Of a DNA stretch of 64,000 nucleotides, positions 26,832 to 35,927 are shown in pieces; positions within the stretch are counted from its first letter, which is position 1, and each line of letters starts with the position of its first letter. Location: positions 62,001 to 126,000 of the forward strand of contig JAABTJ010000003.1 of NCBI GenBank assembly GCA_011389935.1, written 5' to 3'. Both the position numbers and the translations under genes were made by a program. The stretch is from Desulfobacteraceae bacterium. GTDB taxonomy: Bacteria > Desulfobacterota > Desulfobacteria > Desulfobacterales > Desulfosalsimonadaceae. Under the pieces are notes generated by a model. The model made no database searches, was not told the origin of the DNA, and saw nothing but the letters and a program-made list of their open reading frames with translations.

Positions 26832-28231
26832 TATATATTCGCGGCGTCCTGGAGGGCTTCCGAAAAGGTCGGATGCCCGTGCATGATCCGCCCGATATCC
26901 TCCGAAGAGGCACCATACGTGATTGCGAACACGGCTTCGGCGATCATGTCCGAAGCCCGGGGGGCGATGATATGCACCCCCAGCACCCGGTCCGTCTTCC
27001 GGTGGGACAGGATCTTGACCATGCCGTCGGTCTCCCCCATGCAGCGGGCGCGTCCCGACCCGGTTAAGGGAAACGTACCCGTGCGGTAGGCAACACCCTG
27101 GGCCTTGAGCTGCTCTTCCGTCCTTCCGACCGCGGCGGCTTCGGGGGCGGTATAAATCACCACGGGCACCGCGTCATAATTCACCTCGCCGGCTTTCCCC
27201 GCCATGATCTCCACGGCCGCCCTGCCCTCGGCCGAGGCTTTGTGCGCCAACATCTGCCCGCCAATCAAATCCCCTACGGCATAAATATTGCCGACATTGG
27301 TGCGGTACTGCGCATCTACCGGCACGAAGCCGTTCTCATCAATATGCACTCCGGCGCTTTCCAGGCCGAGCCCTTCGGAAAGCGGCCGCCGACCCACGGA
27401 GACCAGCACGGTTTCACAGATGTGTTCGATCTGTTCGCCTTCCGTATCCCCTGATCCCGTGGTCATATTCACCTTTACGGTCTTTTTCCGCACCTTGGCG
27501 CCGATGACGCGGGTCTTTAATTTAAAATCGATGTTCTGATTTTTTAAAATCCGCAGCAGGCGGCGCGACACCTGTCCGTCAACAGCCCCGGCAATGTGGT
27601 CGGCCATTTCTACCACGGTTACTTTTGCCCCCAGCCGGGACCAGACGGATGCCATTTCCAGGCCGACATACCCGGCGCCGGCAACGAGCAGCCGTTTGGG
27701 AACTTCCTCAAAGGCCAAAGCTTCGGAAGAGCTCACAATGAACCGGCCGTCGAATGGAAGCGCTTCCAGTTCGATGGGCCGGCTGCCGGTGGCCAGCAGG
27801 ATATTGTCTGCCGCCACGGTCCGGTCCCCGTCGCCCCCCGTCACCTTGATCCGACCTGCGCTTTCAAGTTCGGCCGTGCCCCGGATAACCTCGACGTTGT
27901 TGGCCTTCAACAATGTTGCCACATTGTCGGTCAGGGCGCGGATGACCTCGTTTTTCCGGTCCATCATGACCTTGAGGTCGATTTTGGGGGTGCCCACCCG
28001 GATGCCGTGCTTTTTAAAGGAATTTTTCGCCACGGCCACGTGCTCCGAGGAATCAAGGAGCGCCTTGGCCGGAATGCATCCGTAATTGAGGCATATGCCC
28101 CCAAGGCGATCAAACTTGTCCACACAGGCGACCTTCATGCCCAGCTGCCCGGCCCGGGCCGCCGCCACGTAACCGCCGGGACCGGCGCCGATAATTACGA
28201 CGTCATAGCGCGATTGTTCGGTCATGGTCAT
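26831..28231 (-). CDS. lpdA: Dihydrolipoyl dehydrogenase (E3)
   Basis: A 466-aa flavoprotein disulfide reductase. FAD motif [21 protein letters not shown], redox pair in [18 protein letters not shown]-binding [17 protein letters not shown], and the C-terminal His-Glu region [10 protein letters not shown] are all present. It re-oxidises the lipoyl arm of SucB. Its ATG overlaps the sucB stop (ATGA), with an alternative ATG at 28225 that has better spacing from GGAG. It is the last gene of lipA-sucA-sucB-lpd, and a transposable element is inserted right at its 3' end. Confidence 0.95.
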   Translation of the reverse strand: MTMTEQSRYDVVIIGAGPGGYVAAARAGQLGMKVACVDKFDRLGGICLNYGCIPAKALLDSSEHVAVAKNSFKKHGIRVGTPKIDLKVMMDRKNEVIRALTDNVATLLKANNVEVIRGTAELESAGRIKVTGGDGDRTVAADNILLATGSRPIELEALPFDGRFIVSSSEALAFEEVPKRLLVAGAGYVGLEMASVWSRLGAKVTVVEMADHIAGAVDGQVSRRLLRILKNQNIDFKLKTRVIGAKVRKKTVKVNMTTGSGDTEGEQIEHICETVLVSVGRRPLSEGLGLESAGVHIDENGFVPVDAQYRTNVGNIYAVGDLIGGQMLAHKASAEGRAAVEIMAGKAGEVNYDAVPVVIYTAPEAAAVGRTEEQLKAQGVAYRTGTFPLTGSGRARCMGETDGMVKILSHRKTDRVLGVHIIAPRASDMIAEAVFAITYGASSEDIGRIMHGHPTFSEALQDAANI

Positions 28232-29577
28232 ATCTCCATCATTATGCGTTCCGGGGTTTCGATAAACTCCTTGATGCGCCTCAAAAAGGTGACGGCGTCC
28301 TTTCCGTCCACGATCCGGTGGTCGTAGCTCAATGCCACGTACATCATGGGGCGAATGACCACCTCGCCATCGATTGCCACAGGGCGGTCCTCGATTTTGT
28401 GCATGCCCAGGATGCCGCTCTGGGGCATGTTCAATATCGGGGTGCTCAACAAAGATCCGTAAATCCCGCCGTTGGTGATGGAAAAGGTCCCGCCGGACAA
28501 TTCGGAAAGCGTCACCTTGTTTTCCCGGACCCGCTTGGCAAAATCCACGATCGCCGCTTCGATCCCGGCAAACCCGAGTTGATCGGCATGCTGGATAACC
28601 GGTACCACCAGCCCTTTTTCCGCACCGATGGCAATGCCGATGTGATAGTAGTGGTGATATACGATGTCGTCGCCGTCAATGCGGGCGTTGACTTCCGGAA
28701 ATTCCTTGAGCGCCGCCACCACGGCCTTGATGAAAAAGGACATGAATCCCAGGCGCACGTCGTAGGTCCTGAAAAAATCCTCCTTGAGCCGCTCCCGGAG
28801 CATTTTGACCCGGCTCATGTCGATTTCGTTAAACGTGGTGAGCATTGCCGTGTTCTGGCGGGCGTCGAGCAGGTGCGATGCAATGCGCTTCCGGATAGGG
28901 GACATGGGTTTTCGGGTCACCGCTTCCGGGGTTTCAGCCTTGGGGGTTTCAGCCTTGGGGGTTTCAGCCTTGGGGGTTTCGGCAGTCTCCCGTGTTTCCA
29001 GGGCTTTTTGCGATGTTTTTTCGGCTGTTCCGGATTCCAGGTAAAGGATAACATCCCCCTTGGTGATCATGCCGCCGGGGCCGGTTCCCCGGATCTTTGA
29101 GACATCCACGCCTTCTTCGCTGATCAGGCGGCGCACCGAGGGAGGGATCACCGGCGTACGGCCGGTATCGGATTCGTCTTCAAGGGGCTTTGCCGCCGCT
29201 TCTGCCTTGTCCGCTTCCGCCTCGGTTACCCGCCCCGTTTCTGCGTCCGGTGCTTCGTCCGCTTTTTCAACCGGTTTCTCGGCCGGTTTCTCGGCCGGTG
29301 GTTCTTGATCCGCTGTTTCGGCCGTCTTTCCCGCCGCGGCGGCTTCCGTATCAATGCGCCCCACCACCTTGCCCACTGCCACGGTCTCCCCCCCCTGGAC
29401 AAGGATCTCCAGGACGCCGCTTTGCTCTGCGGGAACCTCCAGGGTCACCTTGTCGGTTTCCAGCACAAAAAGGGGTTCGTCTTTTTCAACGGTTTCGCCG
29501 TCTGCTTTATACCATTCCGCAAGCAAGGCTTCCTGCACGGATTCGCCAACCTCCGGCACCTTGATATCGATTTTCAT
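28228..29577 (-). CDS. sucB: Dihydrolipoamide succinyltransferase (2-oxoglutarate dehydrogenase E2)
   Basis: A 449-aa E2 subunit. The N-terminal lipoyl domain has the lipoylated lysine in [17 protein letters not shown] long Glu/Lys/Ala linker follows, then the E3-binding domain ([20 protein letters not shown]) and the catalytic acyltransferase domain ending with the active-site motif [17 protein letters not shown]. Near 28925-28980 a tandem repeat encodes four PKAET-like units in the second linker. GGAGG precedes the ATG at 29577. It works with SucA and Lpd to make succinyl-CoA. Confidence 0.95.
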   Translation of the reverse strand: MKIDIKVPEVGESVQEALLAEWYKADGETVEKDEPLFVLETDKVTLEVPAEQSGVLEILVQGGETVAVGKVVGRIDTEAAAAGKTAETADQEPPAEKPAEKPVEKADEAPDAETGRVTEAEADKAEAAAKPLEDESDTGRTPVIPPSVRRLISEEGVDVSKIRGTGPGGMITKGDVILYLESGTAEKTSQKALETRETAETPKAETPKAETPKAETPEAVTRKPMSPIRKRIASHLLDARQNTAMLTTFNEIDMSRVKMLRERLKEDFFRTYDVRLGFMSFFIKAVVAALKEFPEVNARIDGDDIVYHHYYHIGIAIGAEKGLVVPVIQHADQLGFAGIEAAIVDFAKRVRENKVTLSELSGGTFSITNGGIYGSLLSTPILNMPQSGILGMHKIEDRPVAIDGEVVIRPMMYVALSYDHRIVDGKDAVTFLRRIKEFIETPERIMMEI

Positions 29578-29593
29578 ATGGCCTCCTTTACAG

Positions 29594-32362
29594 TTAAGCG
29601 CGCTGCGCACCCAGCACGGAATCGATGATCTGCTGCTGTTGGGCTTTATGCACGTAATGGTATCCCGTGGCAGTGCTTGCCGACGCTTCCCGGCCGATAT
29701 AGGTGAAAGACCGGTTGAAATGCATTTCAAAAAGGGGCCGGATATATTGCCACGCCCCCATGTTTGCCGGCTCCTCCTGGGCCCAGATCCAGTTTTCGCA
29801 ATCCTTGTATCGCTCAAAAACCGGTTCGAGCTGCTCTGCGGGAAAGGGGTAGAGCTGCTCCACGCGCACGATCGCCGGATTTTTTTTTCCGCTGTTGGTG
29901 CGGGCCTTTTCCAGATCATAGTACAGCTTGCCCGAGACAAAAACCACCCGGTCCGGATCCGTCTGGATGGCCGGGTCATCGATAACCGCCTGAAAACCAC
30001 CCTTTGTCAGGTCGTTTACCGTGGATACGGCCGCGGGGTTTCGCAGCAGGCTTTTGGGCGTCAGGACCACCAGGGGCTTTGCAATGCGTCCGGCAGCCTG
30101 CCGCCGCAGGAGATGGAAATACTGCGCCGGTGTGCTCGGGTTGCAAACGCAGATGTTGTCGTTGGCGGCGAGCTGCAGAAACCGCTCCATCCGGCTGCTG
30201 GAATGATCCGGGCCCTGGCCCTCATAGCCGTGGGGCAGCAACAGCACCAGGGCGCTTTTGACCCCCCACTTGGCCTCGCCGGCGGCGATGTATAGATCAA
30301 TGACCGATTGGGCGTTGTTGACAAAATCGCCGAACTGGGCCTCCCACAGGATCAGGGCATCCGGGCGCATCACAGAATACCCGTACTCGAACCCCAGAAC
30401 CCCTGCCTCAGAGAGCAGGCTGTTAATGGATTCAAAAAGGGCCTGGTCTTTGGCGACATGGTTCAGCGGCACATACGGATCACTGGTCGCCGTGTCAAAC
30501 AGCACGCTGTGGCGCTGGCTGAACGTCCCCCGCTGGCTGTCCTGTCCGCACAGGCGAATCCGCGTCTGTTCGGCCACGATGGTGGCAAACGCCAGCGACT
30601 CGGCGTTGGCCCAGTCGATCCCCTCGCCGTTTTCCACCGCATCGCGGCGCTTTTCCAAAAGCTTTTTCAACTTGGGATGCAGTTGAAAGCCGTCCGGCAC
30701 CGCGCTCATATTTGCCGCCAGATCCCCAAGAAAATCGGGTTTGACCCGGGTGTTCACCGTAACCTCTTTTTTTATGGGCCGGGGCGCTTCCTGTCGGCCG
30801 TGCTTCTTCTTCTGCGGCGTTGGTTTTTCCTTTTTCACCCCGTCATAGGCGTCCTGGATGCACCGGCCAGTCTCCTCACGTATGGCTTTGATATCCCCGT
30901 CGGCCGCAGCCCCGTCTTCCTTGAGCTGCTGGGCGTAGAGCTGATCGAGCGAGGGGCGGTTTTTGATGCGCTCAACCATGAGCGGCTGGGTAAAATAGGG
31001 TTCATCCCCCTCGTTATGCCCGTAGCGGCGGTAGCAGACCACGTCGATAACCACGTCCTTGCCGTAAGCCATCCGGTAATCGCACGCCAGCTTTACTGTA
31101 TGCACGGCCGCCTCGGGGTTTTCACCGTGAACGTGGAAGATGGGGATCATCAGGCTTTTGGCCACATCCGTGGCATAACGGGTGGAGCGCAGGTCCGCTG
31201 GAAGGGCCGTGTATCCGATCTGGTTGTTGATGATGATATGGACGGTGCCGCCGGTAAAAAACCCGTCCAGCTGAGACATGTTGAGGGTTTCGGCCGTAAT
31301 CCCCTGGCCGGAAAATGCCGCATCCCCGTGAATCAGCAGGGGCATCACGGATCGGGTATTTTCCCGGTCCCTGACATCGCGGCCCCTGGCATCCCGGCCG
31401 ATAACATCCTGACGCGCCCGGGCCATCCCCTCGACCACCGGGTTGACCGATTCCAGGTGGCTGGGGTTGTCGGCCATGATCACGTCGATCGGTCGGCCGG
31501 AAGATGTCGCAATTTGACCGCGGAACCCCTTGTGGTACTTGACGTCGCCGGCCCCGGTCTCCGCTTCCGGGTTGTACTGGTCCTCGAATTCCCGTATCAC
31601 GTCCGCATACGGCTTGTTCAAGACATTGGTCTGCACGTTCAAGCGGCCCCGGTGCGCCATGCCGAGCACGATCTGTTCGCATTCGTGGGTTTGCGCCGCA
31701 TGAGCGAGAAGGGCGTCGAGCATGGGGATAATCACATCGGCCCCTTCGGCGCTGAACCGCTTCTGCCCCAGGTACTGGCGGTGGATAAACCCCTCGAACC
31801 GCGACGATTCGGTGAGCTTCCGGAAAATCCGGATTTTTTCTTCCCGGGTAAGGGTAGGCCGGTTCTGGGTCGACTCCATCCGCTCCCGCAGCCATCGGCG
31901 CTCGTCCGGATCCTGCATGTGCATGTATTCCACCCCCACGGACCGGCAATAGGTCCGGCGCAGGTGGTTGATCAGTTCCCGTAGGGGCATTCCCGCATCC
32001 CGGGTTTCCGGCAGGCCCGGCACATAAAACCGGCGGTCCATGTCATCGTCGCCAAGACCGAAGGCTTTCGGTTCCAGCAGCGGATGGTCGATGGGGCAGG
32101 CTTCAAGCGGATCAAGACACGACAGTAAATGCCCGATATCCCGGTACCGATAGACCAGGGCCTCGACTTTGGACTGCTTCCGGACGGCTTCCATGTCGCA
32201 TGGCTCGCCGGCATCCGCTTCCATCCCGGGTTTTTCGGCCAGGCCCAGTTCAAATCCCTGGAAAAAAAACTGCCAGTCCTTTTCCACGGCTTCCGGATCC
32301 TGCTGCCATTTTTTATATTGGGCGTCAATATAGTCTGCACTCCACGGGCCCGTATAGGTCAT
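29594..32362 (-). CDS. sucA: 2-oxoglutarate dehydrogenase E1 component
   Basis: A 922-aa thiamine-diphosphate enzyme of the SucA type. [15 protein letters not shown], the ThDP-binding [18 protein letters not shown] region and the C-terminal [24 protein letters not shown] portion (only part quoted) identify it: key residues in [14 protein letters not shown]. It decarboxylates 2-oxoglutarate and passes the succinyl group to SucB. The ATG overlaps the lipA stop by 4 bases and sucB follows after 16 bases. Many sulfate reducers use ferredoxin-linked 2-oxoglutarate oxidoreductase instead. Confidence 0.95.
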   Translation of the reverse strand: MTYTGPWSADYIDAQYKKWQQDPEAVEKDWQFFFQGFELGLAEKPGMEADAGEPCDMEAVRKQSKVEALVYRYRDIGHLLSCLDPLEACPIDHPLLEPKAFGLGDDDMDRRFYVPGLPETRDAGMPLRELINHLRRTYCRSVGVEYMHMQDPDERRWLRERMESTQNRPTLTREEKIRIFRKLTESSRFEGFIHRQYLGQKRFSAEGADVIIPMLDALLAHAAQTHECEQIVLGMAHRGRLNVQTNVLNKPYADVIREFEDQYNPEAETGAGDVKYHKGFRGQIATSSGRPIDVIMADNPSHLESVNPVVEGMARARQDVIGRDARGRDVRDRENTRSVMPLLIHGDAAFSGQGITAETLNMSQLDGFFTGGTVHIIINNQIGYTALPADLRSTRYATDVAKSLMIPIFHVHGENPEAAVHTVKLACDYRMAYGKDVVIDVVCYRRYGHNEGDEPYFTQPLMVERIKNRPSLDQLYAQQLKEDGAAADGDIKAIREETGRCIQDAYDGVKKEKPTPQKKKHGRQEAPRPIKKEVTVNTRVKPDFLGDLAANMSAVPDGFQLHPKLKKLLEKRRDAVENGEGIDWANAESLAFATIVAEQTRIRLCGQDSQRGTFSQRHSVLFDTATSDPYVPLNHVAKDQALFESINSLLSEAGVLGFEYGYSVMRPDALILWEAQFGDFVNNAQSVIDLYIAAGEAKWGVKSALVLLLPHGYEGQGPDHSSSRMERFLQLAANDNICVCNPSTPAQYFHLLRRQAAGRIAKPLVVLTPKSLLRNPAAVSTVNDLTKGGFQAVIDDPAIQTDPDRVVFVSGKLYYDLEKARTNSGKKNPAIVRVEQLYPFPAEQLEPVFERYKDCENWIWAQEEPANMGAWQYIRPLFEMHFNRSFTYIGREASASTATGYHYVHKAQQQQIIDSVLGAQRA

Positions 32363-33270
32363 TTTGCCTCCGAAATGGTCTGCTTGGTAATGCCAAGGGC
32401 CGCGGCGGCTTCAGCGGCCCGGTAGGAGCTTCGCACCAGCGGGCCGGATTCCACGCGCAAAAACCCCGTTTTTAGCGCAGCGGCTTTCAGCGCCGCAAAT
32501 GTTTCCGGCAGCACGTATACGGCCACCGGGATGTTGTCCGGCCCGGGGCGCAGATACTGGCCGATGGTCAGGATATCAACGCCTGCGGAGCGAATATCCC
32601 TTATGGTATCATGGATCTCTCTAATGGTTTCGCCTATCCCTACCATGAAACCGGATTTCGTAATACACCCCGGCGACTGCGCCTTTATCCTGGACAGCAG
32701 CCGCAGCGACTGTCCGAAGTCAGCCCGGGGGCGGACGCCGGGATACAGCCGCCGGACGGTTTCGATGTTGTGCCCCACGATATCCGGCCCGGCAGATAGA
32801 ACCGTTTGAAGCGCCCGGGGCATTCCCCCGAAATCGGGGATCAGGACCTCGACGGTGGCATCCGGGCAGCGGCGCCGTATCGCTTCTATGGTGGCGGCAA
32901 AGTGCCCCGCACCGCCGTCTGCAAGGTCGTCCCGGGTCACTGAGGTCACTACCGCATGGGTCAGGCCCATGGCGGCAACGGCATCCGCCACCCGCCCGGG
33001 CTCATCCGGATCAAGCGGTATCGGCCGGTCGCCCACGCCGCAAAATGCGCAATTGCGGGTGCAGCCGTCTCCCATGATCATAAAGGTCGCATGCCCGTCC
33101 TGCCAGCACTCCCCGATATTCGGACAAAGCGCCGACTCACAGACGGTGTGCAGGTTCGAGGCCGCTTTCAAACGCCGGATGGCCTCGACGCTTTTGCCCG
33201 AAGCCATACGGACCCTTATCCACGGCGGCTTTTGCAGTGGTTTTGAATGGGATTGTTTCTGACTGTCCAT
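32359..33270 (-). CDS. lipA: Lipoyl synthase LipA
   Basis: A 303-aa radical SAM enzyme. The auxiliary-cluster cysteines are in CESALCPNIGECW and the radical-SAM CxxxCxxC in CTRNCAFCGVGDRP. The family feature TKSGFMVGIGET is also clear. It inserts sulfur into octanoylated lipoyl domains, here most simply that of SucB encoded two genes downstream. It overlaps sucA by 4 bases and begins 17 bases after the selenoprotein gene, so all five genes may share a transcript. Confidence 0.96.
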   Translation of the reverse strand: MDSQKQSHSKPLQKPPWIRVRMASGKSVEAIRRLKAASNLHTVCESALCPNIGECWQDGHATFMIMGDGCTRNCAFCGVGDRPIPLDPDEPGRVADAVAAMGLTHAVVTSVTRDDLADGGAGHFAATIEAIRRRCPDATVEVLIPDFGGMPRALQTVLSAGPDIVGHNIETVRRLYPGVRPRADFGQSLRLLSRIKAQSPGCITKSGFMVGIGETIREIHDTIRDIRSAGVDILTIGQYLRPGPDNIPVAVYVLPETFAALKAAALKTGFLRVESGPLVRSSYRAAEAAAALGITKQTISEAK

Positions 33271-33287
33271 TTCACCCTGTATGATCC

Positions 33288-33935
33288 CTATTTCAGATTT
33301 TTCAAGGCCGCAATGGTATGTGACGGCTCGGGCCGGACCGTGTAGTCGGGATTGACCTCCGCATAGCGGATTTTACTATCCGCATCGATAATATAGCGGG
33401 CCGGCATGGGGAGATCCCAGGACCCGTCGTCGTTGTTTTTGTCGACATGCAGGCCGAACTGTTGATACACTTTCTTAAGATCATCGGGGACCGTGTATAC
33501 CAGGCCGAATTGTTTTGCCACCCGGTTTCCGGAATCGACCAGAAATTCCATGGTCAACCCTTTTTTCTCGGCAAACCGGCGCGATGCTTCCGCGCTTTGG
33601 GGGGAGAGCATGATCAAAGACGCACCCGCTTCCCTGATTTCCTGGTGTGCCGCCTCCAAAGCTTCCAGCTCCAGATTGCAGAACGGTCACCAGCCGCCCC
33701 TGTAGAACCCAAGCACAACCGGGCCTTCAGACAGTTTGGCGGAGAGATTGACCGTCTGGCCCTGAAAATTTTTCAAGGAAAAATCCGGGGCAATATCCCC
33801 CGCGCTTTTCACATGGTCCATAATGCCGGATTGCTGCAAATCCACGGTCGCCTGGTGCATAATTTCCAGGGCTTCCTTCGGCGCCGCGGATTGAAGCTCC
33901 CGGACTTGCGCGTCAAGTTTTTCCTGTAAACCCAT
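33288..33935 (-). CDS. Peroxiredoxin-like selenoprotein with in-frame UGA (Sec) at the redox site
   Basis: Read through one UGA, the frame codes for 215 aa of an AhpC/TSA-type peroxiredoxin-like protein. The UGA at 33687-33689 is codon 83 in FYRGGW-U-PFCNLELEAL, exactly where relatives have the first Cys of GGWCPYC. The downstream half continues in the same frame (LIMLSPQSAEASRRFAEKKG, PARYIIDADSKIRYAEV). A ribosome-binding site AGGAG precedes the ATG. A hairpin with GG in its loop lies 11 bases after the UGA. A nonsense mutation is a poorer explanation because it would have to hit the one codon expected to be Cys/Sec. Likely role: thiol/selenol-based peroxide or disulfide reduction. Confidence 0.88.
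33655..33689 (-). promoter_or_regulatory. Candidate bacterial SECIS element for the peroxiredoxin UGA
   Basis: Starting at the UGA (33689-33687), an 8-bp stem TCTGGAGC/GCTTTGGA (with G-T wobbles) closes a 5-base loop TGGAA at 33663-33667. The loop's GG lies about 21 bases from the UGA, within the usual range for bacterial SECIS elements bound by SelB. Predicted by eye only. Confidence 0.6.
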
Positions 33936-34017
33936 CGTAGCTCTCCTTTCAGTGGTTCAAATGAAAGCGTTTACGAGACTGAGAAACTGTCCAAATATTC
34001 GCACGTTTGTCTTTTCA

Positions 34018-34049
34018 AATACTAAGCATACCGATCCGCCGTAACAAAC
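34018..34049 (+). repeat. Direct repeat copy 1 (about 32 bases)
   Basis: AATACTAAGCATACCGATCC followed by GCCGTAACAA recurs with few differences at 35716-35747. It lies between the Sec-peroxiredoxin and the hydrolase gene, in a 247-base gap with no other recognisable feature. Confidence 0.6.
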
Positions 34050-34182
34050 AAAGCCGCACTCTTCCTGGATAAAATACTGATATAGCATAAAATTGATTTA
34101 CAGGTTTGTGTCTATCAGATGGAAACAAGGCAGATACGCGGCGCTTATCCGCCGGGTTCCGTCTCGATTCGGCCTTCCCCTT

Positions 34183-34959
34183 TTACCGTTCGATGAACGG
34201 GGCAATGTATCTGCGGGACCAGGCGGCAATCATGGCGCCGGCGTATCCGGAATCGGCCGGCTCGGTCAGCAGATGATCCGCGGTATCCAGGGAGACGAAA
34301 CTCTTCGGGTGCCGGGCGGTCTGGAAGATCTCCGCCGCGTTTTCAATGCCCACGACATTGTCCACCGGAGAATGAAGAATCAGCAGCGCCCGATTGAGGG
34401 ATTTGATGGCGCCGGTCATGCGATTGGCGTTGAGATCGTCCAGAAACTGTTTTTTGAGGCGAAAGGGCCGGCCGGCCAGGCGGACTTGGGCCTCGCCCGC
34501 CGCTTCAATCTCTTCTGTGGCATCCGAGAGATGGCGCAACACGTGATCGGGGCTGGCCGGCGCCCCGATCACCGCCACCGCCGTGGCCGACTGGATTTCC
34601 GCAGCTGCCTGGAGGACCGCCGCGCCACCCAGGGAATGCCCGACCAGAAGCTTGGGGGCGCTGTAATGGTCGGCCAGATATCGGGCAGCGTCGACAAGGT
34701 CGCTGACATTGGTGGTAAAATTGGTGTCTGCAAAGTCCCCTTCGCTCTGCCCCAGGCCCGTAAAATCAAACCGCAGCACGGCAATGCCGCCGCGGGTCAG
34801 GGAACGGTTGATATTGGCCACGGCTTTCAGGTTCTTGGTGCATGTGAAGCAATGCGCAAAAATGGCATAGGCATTGGGATCCACGTCAACCGGCAGGTCG
34901 AGCTGGGCAAACAGGTTGTGGCCGTGCCGGTTGGCAAAATGCAGCTGCTGAAAATTCAT
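34183..34959 (-). CDS. Alpha/beta hydrolase
   Basis: A 258-aa alpha/beta hydrolase. The nucleophile elbow GHSLGGAAVLQAA, the upstream LRFDFTGLGQSEGDF and HCFTCTKNLKA segment, plus the late Asp (HSPVDNVVGIENA) and His (DTADHLL) complete a catalytic triad. The sequence resembles the hydrolase half of bifunctional hydrolase-OsmC proteins, but no OsmC domain follows: the frame ends soon after IAPFIER. Substrate unknown. It lies between lipB (56 bases upstream) and the Sec-peroxiredoxin. Confidence 0.85.
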   Translation of the reverse strand: MNFQQLHFANRHGHNLFAQLDLPVDVDPNAYAIFAHCFTCTKNLKAVANINRSLTRGGIAVLRFDFTGLGQSEGDFADTNFTTNVSDLVDAARYLADHYSAPKLLVGHSLGGAAVLQAAAEIQSATAVAVIGAPASPDHVLRHLSDATEEIEAAGEAQVRLAGRPFRLKKQFLDDLNANRMTGAIKSLNRALLILHSPVDNVVGIENAAEIFQTARHPKSFVSLDTADHLLTEPADSGYAGAMIAAWSRRYIAPFIER

Positions 34960-35014
34960 CTGGCCCTCTCGTTATGGAATACAGATTCATGGGCACATTG
35001 CGCATTATAAGGGT

Positions 35015-35677
35015 TTAACCGAACACCCGTAAAAAACTGTCGGACAACTCCGCACGCACATCCGCCATTGCTATGGGCCGGTTTAAAAGCAGGGCCATGC
35101 TGGCCACTGCAGCCCCCTCGATGCCACAGGGAAGGATAGCGTCGAAGTACGACAAATCCGTGTTGACATTCAGGGCAAACCCGTGGCTCGAAATGCCTGC
35201 GGCGTTCACCCGGACACCAATGGCCGCAATTTTCCGCCCTTCCGTCCAGACCCCCCTGTAGGCGGGGATCCGGTATCCTGCCACATCAAAGGCCGCCAGC
35301 GTATCGATCAACACCTGCTCGAGTTTGTGAACATAACTACCGATGTTTCCGCAGCGAGTCGGGACGTCCATAATCGGATATCCCACCAGCTGGCCGGGCC
35401 CGTGGAACGTAACGTCCCCTCCCCGATCGGCATGTCGGACCACCGCACCCCGGTCTGCCAAAACCTTCGGGGAGATGCGGAAATGTTTTTCCCCGCCGCG
35501 CAGCCCCAGCGTATAGGTCGGCGGATGCATCAACAGCAGCAGGGTGTCATCGACGACGCCGTCGGCCCGCGCGCCAACGAAATGCCGCTGGAGCGCAAGC
35601 GCCTCGTCATAGTCCATGATGCCATACTGCCGGATGTCTATCGGCGGAGTTGTCTCAACAGCCAAACGGGTGTCCAT
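35015..35677 (-). CDS. lipB: Octanoyltransferase LipB
   Basis: A 220-aa lipoate biosynthesis enzyme. The signature RGGDVTFHGPGQLVGYPI, the conserved lysine in KIAAIGVRVN and the catalytic cysteine in LPCGIEGAAVASM are in place. It transfers octanoate from acyl carrier protein to lipoyl domains, after which LipA adds sulfur. Its presence upstream of lipA and the 2-oxoglutarate dehydrogenase genes gives a self-contained lipoylation and E2 supply. Length is normal. Confidence 0.95.
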   Translation of the reverse strand: MDTRLAVETTPPIDIRQYGIMDYDEALALQRHFVGARADGVVDDTLLLLMHPPTYTLGLRGGEKHFRISPKVLADRGAVVRHADRGGDVTFHGPGQLVGYPIMDVPTRCGNIGSYVHKLEQVLIDTLAAFDVAGYRIPAYRGVWTEGRKIAAIGVRVNAAGISSHGFALNVNTDLSYFDAILPCGIEGAAVASMALLLNRPIAMADVRAELSDSFLRVFG

Positions 35678-35715
35678 TATGTCAACGAGTATATAATCAA
35701 CATCTTGCCTTATTG

Positions 35716-35747
35716 AATACTAACCATACTGATCCGACGTAACAACA
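35716..35747 (+). repeat. Direct repeat copy 2 (about 32 bases)
   Basis: AATACTAACCATACTGATCC then GACGTAACAA, nearly the same as 34018-34049 in the same orientation. The two copies bracket the hydrolase-lipB pair. This copy ends just before the transposase remnant. Confidence 0.6.
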
Positions 35748-35750
35748 TAA

Positions 35751-35872
35751 GGGGGACGCCCTTTATATTTATATATTTATTATCCCACCAGCACAATCCA
35801 AGCCGCTTGCATGCCCGGACAAGCCGGACCAGACTCGCCTGCACCCCGGCCGATCATTGCAAGAGGTATCGT
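35751..35872 (+). pseudogene. Decayed 5' fragment of the Y1 transposase element
   Basis: The first 28 bases (after one extra G) are identical to the left end of the complete element at 25739. About 30 bases on, an ATG at 35811 opens a frame reading MPGQAGPDSPAP then IIARGIV, a damaged version of the intact transposase start MPRQARIDSPGA...IIARGIE. Homology stops near 35872; the rest of the gene and the right end are missing. It sits in the gap between lipB and the EamA gene (35678-35927), where nothing else is seen. Confidence 0.85.
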
Positions 35873-35927
35873 GGTGTGCCTTTATATCATATCGCTGCCT
35901 GAAACGATTCAAACATGGAGCGCACGC

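Noticed and set aside
28925-28980. A CRISPR-like repeat array in sucB
   Set aside because: The short units have no spacers and keep the reading frame, so they are a coding tandem repeat.
29578-30000. A 141-codon N-terminal extension upstream of sucB
   Set aside because: It overlaps the end of sucA in another frame; the lipoyl domain starts at 29577 after a GGAGG site.
33687-33935. Reading the first half of the peroxiredoxin as a truncated 82-aa pseudogene
   Set aside because: The UGA is exactly at the redox position and the frame continues with conserved sequence, so Sec insertion is the better explanation.
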